DNA of 64,000 nt from Sphaerulina vaccinii (lineage: Eukaryota > Ascomycota > Dothideomycetes > Mycosphaerellales > Mycosphaerellaceae), in assembly GCA_022570795.1 (NCBI GenBank), contig JAKUDP010000025.1, positions 945,001 through 1,009,000 on the forward strand, read 5' to 3'. The translations under genes and the position numbers were made by a program. The stretch's first letter is position 1, and every line of letters begins with the position of its first letter. The notes under the pieces are model-generated. The model worked only from the letters and a program-made list of their open reading frames with translations, was not told where the DNA came from and ran no database searches. This document shows positions 42,520-52,850 of the stretch, one piece after another.

Positions 42520-43924
42520 ATGAAGACCTCCACCGTCCTGGCTCTCCAGGCAGCCACGGCAGTCCAAGCCGCTGTGCAGGCTGTTGGCCCCACGGAACTG
42601 AAGCCTGCTCCTTTGGGGATCTCATTCGAACTCGGCGCTATCAACGAATACCTCCCTGTCGAAGGCGCTCGTGACGTCGAACACTCTGCCTGGGCCATCA
42701 CACCCCATTGCTTGAACAGCATTCGCAGATCATCGGAAGACATCCACATCAGAGTCGGAGGTCAGACCCAGGACCTCGCCGGATTTGACGAGGAGAACCC
42801 AAATTTGGGGATCAGGCATACTATAAACGAGGTAAGTTCGGATGTCTCGCTGAGCTTGAGCCTTCTGTGGCGGCAAGCTCACATACAAACCTGCCGAAAC
42901 ACATTCGCATTGTTCAGAGATACTTGCTTACCTTCTACTGTTGCAGGATCCCAAAGCGGAGCTCTCGGTCAACACGCAGGTGGTCTCACATACCCTCTCA
43001 ATGCTTCGTCGGCTCTACCTGAGAAGGCGGAGGAGAGGACTCACATCAAGACATACTCTCGCCATTTGTACCCCCAAGGGTCCGGCCTTGACGATCTGCT
43101 TCCTCCTGCGAACCTTTCGGCCCTCATGTCTCATATCAACACTGTTGCCGCTCTCAGGCCCCTGCTCAGCGACGCTGCCAACGCACGAGATCTTGGCGTC
43201 GAGCCAGTCCTTGGAGAGACTAACTCAGGACACAATGGAGGCGTGAACGGTGTCTCAAACACCTTCGGCGCAGCGATGTCGACCCTTGATCATGCACTTC
43301 ATGCACTCTCCAGCGGCTTCGCAAGGGTCTTCTTTCACATGGGACCTTCTTACACACCGCTGGGCGGATCTTACTATGATTGGTGGTCCAAGGACACTAT
43401 CAATGCACCAATGTATGGAGGGCTTGCTGCAGCGTTGGCGCTGGAGGGCGAGCAGTTCATCACCGCCGAACCTGTCGTTGATGATCCGAACATGAGTGCT
43501 TACACTCTGTTGGGAGATAAGAAGGTGAGCAAGTGTCTCACCAAGCTCGCACTCACTGGGGTGCTGAGCTCACAGACCGACCGCGCTGGCGGCTGCCTCG
43601 CTTTTCAGAGATACTTGCTAACTCTTCTACTTTTAGGCCATCAAAAAGGTGGTACTGATCAACACGCACTACTACACTGGAGTCGGACCACGCCCTGCTA
43701 CGCTCATCGATCTCCCGCTCCTCGACAGTAACAGGAGTCTCTTGGTGACAAGGCTCACGGCTTCCAGTGCTCGGGCGAATGTTGGAACTCTTGGTGGAAA
43801 GAGTATCTCGCTCGCCTGCCAGATTGACGCCCCAGCCTTCGAGATCCTCCCTTTCATCAATGGCAAGGCGACCGTCAACGTCTCGGCGAGCGAAGCTCTC
43901 ATCGTGTCCTACAAGCCTTTGTGA
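42520..43924 (+). CDS. GH79-like glycosidase, internally deleted, probably inactive
   Basis: The start codes a signal-like N-terminus (MKTSTVLALQAATAVQAAVQ), then GISFELGAINEY and RVGGQTQDLAGFD, all typical of GH79 beta-glucuronidase-like enzymes. The frame downstream has IKTYSRHLYPQ, the nucleophile region VLGETNSGHNGG, FHMGPSYTPLGG and a C-terminal beta domain ending EALIVSYKPL. Missing is the barrel segment of roughly 100-150 residues with the acid/base NEP motif, which should lie between them. An introner sits exactly at that joint (42832-42946). Splicing it out shifts the frame and stops at 43246 (about 203 aa); keeping it leaves the frame open (430 aa after removing the intron at 43525-43636). 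Either way the acid/base glutamate is absent. Confidence 0.72.
42832..42946 (+). mobile_element. Introner-like element B (GH79 gene)
   Basis: A 115-nt GT-AG element with GATGTCTCGCTGAGCTTGAG from 42841, a CACATACAAACCTG block and TTCAGAGATACTTGCT near the acceptor, in the same order as element A. The donor is in phase 0 after GAG, but the downstream reading frame needs one carried base, so normal splicing breaks the frame. The element itself has no stop in the entering frame. Confidence 0.75.
43525..43636 (+). mobile_element. Introner-like element C (GH79 gene)
   Basis: A 112-nt GT-AG intron in phase 0. It is more diverged: GTGTCTCACCAAGCTCGCAC, then CTCACAGACCGACC and TTCAGAGATACTTGCTAACT before TTTTAG. 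It joins LLGDKK to AIKKVVLINTHYY correctly, so it acts as a normal intron. Confidence 0.7.
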
Positions 43925-44674
43925 TGGCTTTCTTAACCTAGTGTCCTATACCTGAGTAAATACAGACAAGAGTGAAAACCTAACACGACTTGAAACTTCC
44001 CATGCCCTCTCATCTCTGCTGCTAGATCCGCAGACCAAGCTAGCGAGAGCTGCGGCAGTGCAGTGACAGGAAAGTGTGGCATGATTAGAGAAGAATACTT
44101 CCCAGACACTTCCCCGCATTTCTTGGGATGTTCACATGCAGGTACGTATCCCTGTCATACTGACCTTAATGGCTAGCGTGCGAATAAGAAGCTGCTCGAT
44201 GCCTAACTACTACACATCCGTATCCCAGCTGCAGACAATGACAAAGCGGGGTCATCAAGACGTCGTCGGATGGAAGACGAGAGAGGATGGTCTCGTACTG
44301 TGGTCTTTCCGCAATCACGCTAATGAGAAGATCACAGTCATCGGCTCCGACCACCAAGAAAAGGACCGTACGCAACGCAATGCAACCACTGGCCGAAATG
44401 CGAAGTGTATCAGCGCCAGACGTTCAAAGAGAGACCTTTGGGGCTGATGGAAATGAAGCAGAGCATGTAGCGGCTCCTCTTCATGTTCCGAACGACCGTT
44501 GAGGAGTAAGAGACTCCTCCTTATAGACCAAAGAGGAGAAGGAGTACATATAAGATGTTCGCGCATTGCTTTCTCGCATGAAGTTGTCTCGCTCCTTAAA
44601 TCTCCGAAGGCTACGACATTGAAAGCACAACCGTATCGCTATCAGTTCTTGTCCTGCGAAACAGAGACATCATC
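43925..44674. other. Intergenic region
   Basis: 750 bases between the GH79-like gene and the alcohol dehydrogenase gene. A 103-codon plus-strand frame near 44136 has no support. A short perfect stem (7 bp, 5-nt loop) lies at 44501-44519. Confidence 0.4.
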
Positions 44675-45817
44675 ATGAAAGCTCTCATCTACAACGGTAT
44701 TGGCAAATATGCCGTCGTCGACAAACCTATTCCTACTGTGGTCGATGGAACGGATGTTGTGGTTAAGATGCAACGTACGACTATCTGTGGGAGTGATTTG
44801 CATATTTTGAAGGGTGATGTACCTACTGTAACTGATGGACGTACGCTGGGTCATGAGGGAATTGGTGTTGTTACGGAGTTGGGAAATGAGGTGAAGAACT
44901 TCAAGAAAGGAGATCGAGTTTTGATCAGGTGTATCACGAGCTGTGGTAGTTGTGGCTTTTGTAAGAGGAGGTGAGTGACCTGCTGATGCGTCTATCGATG
45001 GGCTAGCGTAATTAGAGCGACAATGGTCTTGGGAGTTATAAGGCTAACAAGTTGCAGTATGGCCGATTCTTGTCGAAAGGCAGGCTGGATCCTGGGACAT
45101 ACGCATGATGGCACTCAAGCGGAGTATGTGAGGATCAAGTACGCGGATACTTCGCTGTATCCTGTTCCCAAGGGTGTCGACGAAAGGACATTGCTTGTTT
45201 TCAGTGATATCCTGCCCACTGGACTTGAAGTGGGAGTGTTGCGAGGAAAGGTCACTCCAGGTTGCACAGTGGCCATCGTCGGCGCTGGTCCCGTTGGTCT
45301 TGCAGCTGGTCTGACAGCGCAACTCTACGCCCCTCGCAAGCTGGTCTTCTTTGACATGGATGACTACCGCCTTGACATCGCTAAGTCCATGGGCGCTACC
45401 CATACCTACAACGTCAAGAACCTCCCAGCCGGCACCACAATCCGACAACTCGCGGCCGAGCACATCGAAGTCGAAGAAGATGGCTTCGATGTCGTGATGG
45501 AAGCAGTTGGAATCCCAGCCACCTTCAACATGTGTGAGGACCTCGTTGGATTGGGAGGTCATATCGCGAACATTGGCGTTCATGGAAAGAGTGTCAATCT
45601 GCATATTGATCGACTTTGGAGCAGGAGTACGACTATCAGTATGGCTTTGGTGTCTGCGCATACTATTCCGACGCTATTGAATTTGGCTGCTGCAGGCAAG
45701 ATTGATGCTAGTGCCATGGTCACGCATGACTTCAAGTTCAAGGATATCGAGAAGGCTTATGATCATTTCGGTCGTGCTGCGGAGACGAAGTCGCTCAAGG
45801 TTAGCATCGAGTTCTGA
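44675..45817 (+). CDS. Zinc-dependent medium-chain alcohol dehydrogenase
   Basis: Exons 44675-44970 and 45058-45817 (87-nt intron) encode 351 aa. The enzyme oxidises an alcohol or reduces an aldehyde or ketone with NAD(P). Catalytic-zinc residues appear in TICGSDLH and TLGHEGIG. The structural-zinc lobe reads CGSCGFCKRR and is completed by SMADSC after splicing (C-x2-C-x2-C-x7-C). The nucleotide fold is VAIVGAGPVGLAAG, followed by FFDMDDYRLDIAKSMGA, whose acidic residue favours NAD. The substrate is not readable from sequence; relatives include secondary-alcohol dehydrogenases and formaldehyde-type enzymes. The gene is convergent with the lysozyme-like gene across a hairpin. Confidence 0.93.
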
Positions 45818-46036
45818 TCGAATGTCGCATAGTCTTGTCTGTAGGTTGTTTGAGCTGCCGCGCGGGATGTGCGGGTGTGGCAGCACTTTTGATCGTGTGC
45901 AATGCAGAGAAGAGCGGAACAGGTCATTGCGCGTAACGTCAGGTCATAGTATTACGGTAATATGTGCCAGTATCTATTCGACTCCGCGACTTTGAGCATA
46001 TCGATGGGTTCTTGCTCCTCTCGCTGTCGGGATTGG

Positions 46037-46128
46037 GAGTACTTATTCGAAGTGAGACCAGAATTAGACAGTGCAGGGTATCTGCCAAAACAGCTGTGGA
46101 ATTCTGGTCTCAGTCCGAACAAGTACTC
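46037..46128. repeat. Imperfect inverted repeat (29-bp arms)
   Basis: Arms at 46037-46065 and 46100-46128 are reverse complements at 26 of 29 positions, with a 34-nt centre. The right arm contains the stop codon (46110-46112) and final codon of the lysozyme-like gene. It lies between two convergent genes. Confidence 0.85.
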
Positions 46129-47708
46129 TCAGCGTTGACCCAGCCTGTCAAGCGGTTCGCAATGTCGCTAACATAGCACTTCGTTGCTCCTGCAGCTTCA
46201 GTAAGCTCCCCACTCGCAGGTATATAGCCACTGTTGTATGCTCTAGCTGCCGCGTATGGATTGCCATAGTACGCGTTGAGCTCCTGCACTAAGCCGTTGC
46301 CCTTCTTGGTTCCTTGTGTGCCGTCTTGGACCATACTCAGTATGCTTTTGGCGCTGTGCTTGGAAGTGTATGTGTGACCGTTATGGGACTGCATCAAGCC
46401 TGTATTCCTGACACCACCGGAAGACTTGGTGTTGGGCACGCGTACGCAGCCCTTGGACTCCTGTAATATGAAGGCAAGGATGAGTCGATGATCGACCAGG
46501 GACGCGTTTGCGCGATCTTGGATGGCATTGTAGATGTACGCCAGTTCTGCGGGAGAGTCGTTGTCGCCGTAATTGAGTATACCGCAGGAGTTCTGTATAG
46601 TATCAAGATTATTGCTCCACATGTCTTCGAAGGAGACCCATTGCGAAGTTGGTATGTCAGCAAGAAACTTCGTCGCGTTTCCTTGATGGAGGACGTAGAT
46701 ATCCGTGCCAGCACCGATTCCATCCTGAGTGTTGTTGACGCTGTCCCGCGTTGCAGCACCACTAGTAAAGGCGGCCGTCTCATTCACTTGAGCCGTCGAG
46801 ACATGATAGCTGAACTGGTTCTTCTTCGAGACCACAGCTGCAACCACGATGATGATTATGAGGACGATTACGGCCAAGATCGTGCCAATGCAAGTGCATC
46901 TTCGGCTAAAGCCACAGCAGCCGCGTCGCCCATCATCTCGATAGTAGTGGCGGCCATCTTCTATGATGCCTCTCTTATACCACTGCAGCTCGCTGTATGT
47001 CGAAGTCGAGCTCGACCCGGGTCGCTTCTTCTCATCGAAGCTGGACGTGCTCTCGATATCCAAGTCCCAGTCATCACGAGCCGGATACCGACGCCGAGAG
47101 CTCTGTCTCCTTGACTCGCGCCGAGAGGGACAACTCTTGTGGCGCCTCGAGGATGTGTCCCGCTCTTGGTCGTCCACATGGTCCTGATAGAACTCTCTGC
47201 GTTCAGCCACATAGGGTGGAGGTGCACCTTCGCAAGAGGTCGCAGGCGATCTCGGCGCATCTGGAACACCAGTCGGATCTTGCTCGTTGTGGCTATCGAA
47301 ATCGTCTCCATTCACTTCATCAATGGCAGCGGTAGCATATCTGGCTTGCGTATGTGGAACAGGTTGGGGAGCACGACGCTCTGCCCGTCTTGCAGCACGC
47401 CTCTCCTGTCTTTGCGCTGCGTACTCTGGATCGCGAGCTGCTCGTTCCTGTCTGCGCCGCTCGCGCTCGGGGTCGCGAGGCCGTCGTCTCCTTCGATCAT
47501 CAAAACGTCCATCTGGATTGTGACGCGTTTGTCGACGTTCGTGCCTGTTGCTATCCTCGTCGATGTGTCGGCCGGTGGAGCGTTTGCTGTCGTACGAAGA
47601 AGACTTGATAACTGCCGGGCGTGGTCTGCGAGGGAGTCGGTCTCTGTAGTCCTCAGATGAGCTTGCCAGGGAGTCTTCTGGCTCGTCGCGGTAGTTGTGT
47701 CGAGGCAT
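46110..47708 (-). CDS. Type II membrane protein with lysozyme/SLT-like domain
   Basis: A single exon of 532 codons. Residues 1-270 are cytoplasmic-type, highly charged and Arg-rich (RRRRRPRDPERERRRQERAA). A single membrane segment spans about 272-294 (CIGTILAVIVLIIIIVVAAV). The outer part has N-glycosylation sequons and then a lysozyme-like/transglycosylase fold: HRLILAFILQESKGCVRVP with the likely catalytic Glu417, GLMQSHNGHTY and NPYAAARAYNSGYI. This form is seen in many filamentous fungi; a role in cleaving glycan or chitin-like polymer is inferred, not shown. The stop codon lies in one arm of an inverted repeat. Confidence 0.85.
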   Translation of the reverse strand: MPRHNYRDEPEDSLASSSEDYRDRLPRRPRPAVIKSSSYDSKRSTGRHIDEDSNRHERRQTRHNPDGRFDDRRRRRPRDPERERRRQERAARDPEYAAQRQERRAARRAERRAPQPVPHTQARYATAAIDEVNGDDFDSHNEQDPTGVPDAPRSPATSCEGAPPPYVAERREFYQDHVDDQERDTSSRRHKSCPSRRESRRQSSRRRYPARDDWDLDIESTSSFDEKKRPGSSSTSTYSELQWYKRGIIEDGRHYYRDDGRRGCCGFSRRCTCIGTILAVIVLIIIIVVAAVVSKKNQFSYHVSTAQVNETAAFTSGAATRDSVNNTQDGIGAGTDIYVLHQGNATKFLADIPTSQWVSFEDMWSNNLDTIQNSCGILNYGDNDSPAELAYIYNAIQDRANASLVDHRLILAFILQESKGCVRVPNTKSSGGVRNTGLMQSHNGHTYTSKHSAKSILSMVQDGTQGTKKGNGLVQELNAYYGNPYAAARAYNSGYIPASGELTEAAGATKCYVSDIANRLTGWVNAESTCSD

Positions 47709-48792
47709 GTTGACTGCAAGCAGCGATACGGAGCCATATCGGCGTCAGCCCTGTCGTTCGCCATCATATACCCTACCTGTTGTGAAAGTTGAGGCGATAT
47801 TTGCTGGTGGTTAGAATTGGCGGCTGGATGACCAGCCACACTATATCAAACGCACCCGCTCTGCACAGCGCATTTACCAAGGCCGTATCACATATAGTGC
47901 TTTTCTCGCCAAGGACAAGGGTCGCTGCGATGGGCAGTATGCGATTCAGCGTGCTGGTGACACGATGGTAGAGCGTGTTGAAGTGAGGTGAGGCTAGGAA
48001 GTGGGAGTGGTCGTGCCTGCCTTGTGAATTCTGCCAAGCCAAGCAGCTCCCAAATAAGCTTTAGCGTCCTCTTTCTAGCGCAACCATCGTCCTTCGTGTT
48101 TTGTCTTTTGAAGAACTTCTTTCGACATCACTTCTGCATCCTCTGCTCGACATCGTTGACAATTTCCAGCACTCATCACTGCCACACGCCGCTCGAGTTC
48201 TCTGCAATGGGCGGTGAAGCGCAACTGACAAGGTTCCCTTTAACTGCCGTTCTTTTCGCAAAAACAACTCAGACGTCATCTCCGCCAATTTACGGCAACA
48301 ATGAACGATGAGAAACAACCAGGTGTCCAGGTAGCTTCGCTCATCGAATGGTCGAGCGCTCGGAATGCTCTCCTGTCGACGTCTTCATGCTCGGAGCTCC
48401 GGGACTCTGGGAACCTTCTGCTCTCATACGTGCCGTCAGGTTGTTGTATAATCTGATAGTACCAATGGCAGCATCCTCCGCAGTGATGAGCAGCCGTCTA
48501 TCGGCGACGTCGATCTCTCCTTACCACAACCGGCAGTCTACATGGTTGTTTACAACCCTGATGCCTCCTCGGAAGATACCCCGAAGAGTAGCCATCGTGG
48601 CCGCACTGCTTGTATGGACGACCTAGGGGCGAACGAGTAAGCGCAAGACTCCTAGTCCCAGCGATCGTCCTTAGCAGACATGGTAAGCAAGAATCGTACT
48701 TAACGGATTTCTTCACACTCCTCCACACTTGTGCTTCCTTCTGTTTTGGATGAGGATCGGCAATCAGCACCGCCTTGCCATTGTGCGAAACA
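47709..48792. other. Divergent intergenic region
   Basis: 1.1 kb between the starts of the lysozyme-like gene (minus) and the rhodopsin-domain gene (plus). No gene is supported. Confidence 0.45.
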
Positions 48793-50246
48793 ATGGGCAG
48801 CACACAGGTGTATCACGATCCCACGTACATGAGGGAAGTTTGGATTCTCTTCGGCATTGGCGTGGCTGTTCTCTCGGCTCGATTCCTCGTTCGCATTCGC
48901 ACGGTGGGCATTCGGCAATTTGCTGGCGACGACTATATGTCTTTCGTGGTGCTAGCTTGCTACATTGCCGATGCTATCACAGTCAGTATATATGGCATGA
49001 TTTTGGTACCATAGAGCACAACCACTGACATTCATCGCGAAAGGTAACTCTCACATATCATAACGGGAGCAATGTCGACTACTCCGAGGAAGAAGTCAAC
49101 AACCTCACGGCATCGCAGGTTGAAAGCGTGGAGTATGGGTCGAGGATGCAATTTCTGGCGTGGTATAGCTACGTGACGTTGATCTGGTCACTGAAGGCTT
49201 GCATGCTGTTTTTCTTCAGCAGAATAACATTCGGACTCTCTCAGGAGAGGTTTGTCAAGGCGCTTGGACTGATATGCGGTGTCACATACCTTGCCATGTT
49301 TCTGACCATCACTGTCAGCTGCCACCCCATCCAACTGAATTGGCAAGTCAAGCCAAAGCCGCCGGAGCGATGCGAGGTTCGCATACAGAACTTCTACGTC
49401 TGTACCATACTGAATGTTACGACCGACGTTGCACTGTTGGCTGTGCCACTCCCAATGCTCTGGAAGCTGAGGATACCGATTCGGAAAAAGATAACTCTAT
49501 CATTGCTACTCTCATCCGCGGTATTCATTATTACTGCAGCAATTGTCAGGATTGTCATGACACTCCAAGGCCAACCATCAGCACTCACGATTAACAGATG
49601 GGGTGTCCGAGAGACTATAGCTGCGATCATCGCGGTAAATGCGCCGATCATAAAGCCACTAGCCATGAAATCTTTCTACACGCGAGGGTTCAAGCTATCT
49701 GGTCCAACACAACAGCGACAGGATCCAGGGAATTCGGACAGCTCGAAACAGTCGAGTGACGGCACGACGAAAAGCAAGATTGGTTCTTCATTCAGCTGGA
49801 CACATCGCAAGCCAGAAGCCATTGAGGTGGCTACACACAGAGGAAGCAGAACTGGAAGCAGAATTAATATTGGTCTCCCTCCACAGACTGTGAGCAGGCT
49901 TCCGACTATCCTGACGCCTTTCTCTGCCGAGTTGAGGGACATCGAGCGCATAGATACTCGTCTGGACGACAGTGCGAGCCGGGACAACATAGCGCTGGAA
50001 GATCGATCATTCGAGAGAGGTGACTATTTCAACAGCATAGACATCATAGAGCGCGGTCCTGGACCACCTCCTGTCCCAATTGAGATCATTGATGCTCAGC
50101 CCCTGTACATATTGCCTACACCTGGCTCCTTGGTCCGCCATGAGGGATCGCAGCCAGTCGAAAGGCGGTGGTCGGAGCAGAGACGACATAAGCGCTGGAC
50201 GAGGCAACTGCGAGGACTGGGTCGGCACAGGCATGGTTTGGTGTGA
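48793..50246 (+). CDS. Rhodopsin-domain (Pth11-like) membrane protein 1
   Basis: Exons 48793-48981 and 49044-50246 encode 463 aa. Seven membrane segments are visible, starting YMREVWILFGIGVAVLSARF with the RIRTVGIRQFAGDDY loop typical of the fungal rhodopsin/SAT4 family, and including the Cys-bearing ITVSCHPIQLNW and the FYVCTILNVTTDVALLAVPL segments. The motif IAAIIAVNAPIIKPL closes the seventh helix. A cytoplasmic tail of about 170 residues is Ser/Arg/Pro-rich and hydrophilic. Family members are considered GPCR-like surface sensors in plant-associated fungi, but few have known ligands. Confidence 0.9.
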
Positions 50247-50466
50247 GCTCATGGCTTGACGAACGGGTATTTGGCGGTGACATAGGGAGGTCTAGGTTGG
50301 AACGGAATGATACCCCTATGGACGACTTACGGAAAAGGCTTGACACGAAACTTACGCGCTTTATGAGGATGAAGAGTTTCGCAGACGCGAAGAACGTTTC
50401 GATTCATTCTTGAACATACTACAAAAGTTATACAGACGTGCTTGACTGGAGCGAATGATCGCACAT

Positions 50467-52016
50467 CTAAGCACGAGTTCTCTGGATATGGTCAATAGCC
50501 TCAAGCAGATATCCGACAAAGACCTTCGGATTCTCAGTCTATACCATAAGTCAGCAACGGTTCCAATCGCGAGTACAGAAGAACTTACAGCAGGAAAGTG
50601 TCCCAGCCCTTTCATCGCCTGATGCTTTCCACCGGGGATCTTATCGCATGTGGCCTGCGACATAGCAGGCGTGTTCGACCAATCGTACTCTCCAGTCAGC
50701 ATGTATACTGGACACGCCTTCGTATCAATGTCTTTCATCCTGGATCTGCCGTCCCAGCCTCCGAAGTAGAAGTCGAGATCGCCGTGGAAGATACCATAGG
50801 CTTGAGCGCTGTAGAGGTGCCAGATGAGTTGGCGGTTCTTGAGGGGCGCGGTGGGAGACATCATGCCGTAAATCCATTCGGGATTGTAAAGGGACTGATT
50901 GATATGTGGAGAGCGATCGTGCCAGGAGCGGTCCATGTCCAAATGATTGGAGCCTTGGAGTGGAATGGTACCAACACAGCCGACTTCTTTGTAGCGGATT
51001 GCACAGGCCAGAGAGATTTGACCTGCCATGGAGGCACCGCAAATGATGGGCTTGTTAAGATTGAGCTTCTTGACCAGAGCAGCGATGCAGCCGATGTAAG
51101 CATCTTCGTTGTTGGTGTGGTTGCCTGGATGGTAGCCTTCGTACGGGAAGCTTCGTCCATGAGCGGGCAGATCAAAGGCTGTCATACGACATTTCTGGCG
51201 CATACGAGCATCATTCAGAACGCCATGGTATTGTCGGCCATCGGATCCAGCAGTGTGTAAGAAGACAATGTCTTGATCACCCTCGCCACTTTGCTCGTAG
51301 AAGACTTTGCATCTATTCCAGAGCGGAATACCATCGAGGTATACGTAACGGCCTACGATGTGATCGACATCGACATCTGGCTCTTTATCTGCTGGTGTGA
51401 CACCAGCATGGGCATCGTGGACGAGCTCAAGCACCCTTCGCCAGATGTGAGTCCATCTTGCGAACTCAGTCTGATCACCATCGATCGAAATTCCTTCTTG
51501 CTTGATATTCATGCCAAACATTCCTAAATGATTGTTAGCACTTGCCAGTCTTGCATTGTGACGTTTTATGGCTGGGGCTATGAGCTTGATGCGAGCTCAT
51601 GCTTCAGGACTGGCTAACATACCCCAAAAAGACTGATATGGCATCACAGGTGTGGGCTTCATGAACTCCTGCCATTGCTCTGGTAGAGCGCTGAGGACGA
51701 ACGAGCAATTCTTGGTGTTGCCGCTCGAGATGTCGACCTTGCCGTTTTGGACTGTGATTATGATGGCGTTGTCAGAGCCCGCAGCCTTGACGCCAAAGGT
51801 AGCTGGCGCTGTGATGGCGTTGGTGGTTGCAAAAGCCTTGAGCTCGCCATCATTGCTGGCTGCTTTGTTCGCCTTGGGAAGAGCTGAGGAGAGCGCTGAG
51901 GGCAAGTCAGACCAAGCGTGGGCCTGTGTACCATTGCTAGCTCCATTCATCTTGTTGGTATCTCCGTTGGTGCTCGAAGCAGTAGTCTTCTGACGTTTGG
52001 AGGATCTTGGTGGCAT
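50467..52016 (-). CDS. Alpha/beta hydrolase with SCP2-like N-terminal region
   Basis: Exons 52016-51623, 51523-50589 and 50538-50467 encode 466 aa. The hydrolase part has the oxyanion region FLHTAGSDGRQYHG, the nucleophile elbow ICGASMAGQIS (G-A-S-M-A-G), the acid region LTGEYDWSNTP and the catalytic His in GLGHFPATENP, completed by the last splice. The N-terminal 120 residues (ALSSALPKANKAASNDGELK, NAIIITVQNGKVDISSGNTK, FWGMFGMNIKQEG) resemble an SCP2-like lipid-carrier fold, which I infer from pattern only. The middle 99-nt intron joins these two parts as PYQSFWGMFGMN, so they are one gene. I start at ATG 52016 (MPPRSSKRQK); a frame further upstream lacks an ATG. Substrate unknown. Confidence 0.85.
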
Positions 52017-52850
52017 ACTGAGCTGCTGCGAGGTTCTGGCTCTAATATGTGATCTCTTGACGAAATTAAGTCCAATGGGAAGAGGAGGAAAGGTTGGAAA
52101 CCTGGATGGACGAGGAGTAAAGTATCTGAAGTGTCTCAACTCCTCATTCCTTCTGTACCTACATCGTCAGCGTCCCTGTTCCTGGGTAGCTTGTCTGTGT
52201 ACGATTCGCTGAATGCCATTTTTGCTGCTGATGTCCAGCATCGAAACCTGGAGCCGACCATTGGCACCGTCTCGTGGTGCGGGGAAGCAGCACTTCGACT
52301 CAAGGAGCTCTGCAGAACGGCAGCACGTTGTTGTCAGAGGGTCTGATGAGGCTGCAAGGTGATGTTGAACATTGCGTTCGTCCGATCTGGGGATAAATGT
52401 CTGGACTTCTAGAGGCTTTCGTTATTTCCGGGTGGCTCTTAATGAACCCAGCAGTCGAAAGTTGAACTGTGATGGACTCTACTCCATCGTTGTCCACGCG
52501 CGAGCACCGGGCTATTGCAGACCAAGACGGAATATACTGTCAGTGCAGCAGTCATAGGAGTGAACTTCCCGCATCTTGATCGCGTTCAATGAGGAAAGTG
52601 AGACGATCTGGGCGATCGCGAAGTCGGAGAGCTGCTTACAAGCATCTGATGACGTCGGCCCGGTTGGTGTTTGTGGTGGAGGGGCAAGCTCGGTTGACAA
52701 AACCACCACATATTGTATAGAAAGAGGCCAGAGTCCAGAACTTCTCTCCTGCTTTCACCAACAGTCCTACAAGACAGATTCAATCGAAATTCTCCAGCTG
52801 AGAAGACCGCATCGCACACGACAGCGGAACTCGCAGCATCCACATTCACA
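52017..52850. promoter_or_regulatory. Divergent promoter region, hydrolase / SSADH
   Basis: 834 bases between two divergent genes. No gene or repeat is supported. Confidence 0.4.

Noticed and set aside
44501..44519. 7-bp stem-loop upstream of the alcohol dehydrogenase
   Set aside because: Too short to be significant on its own, and far from any known signal.
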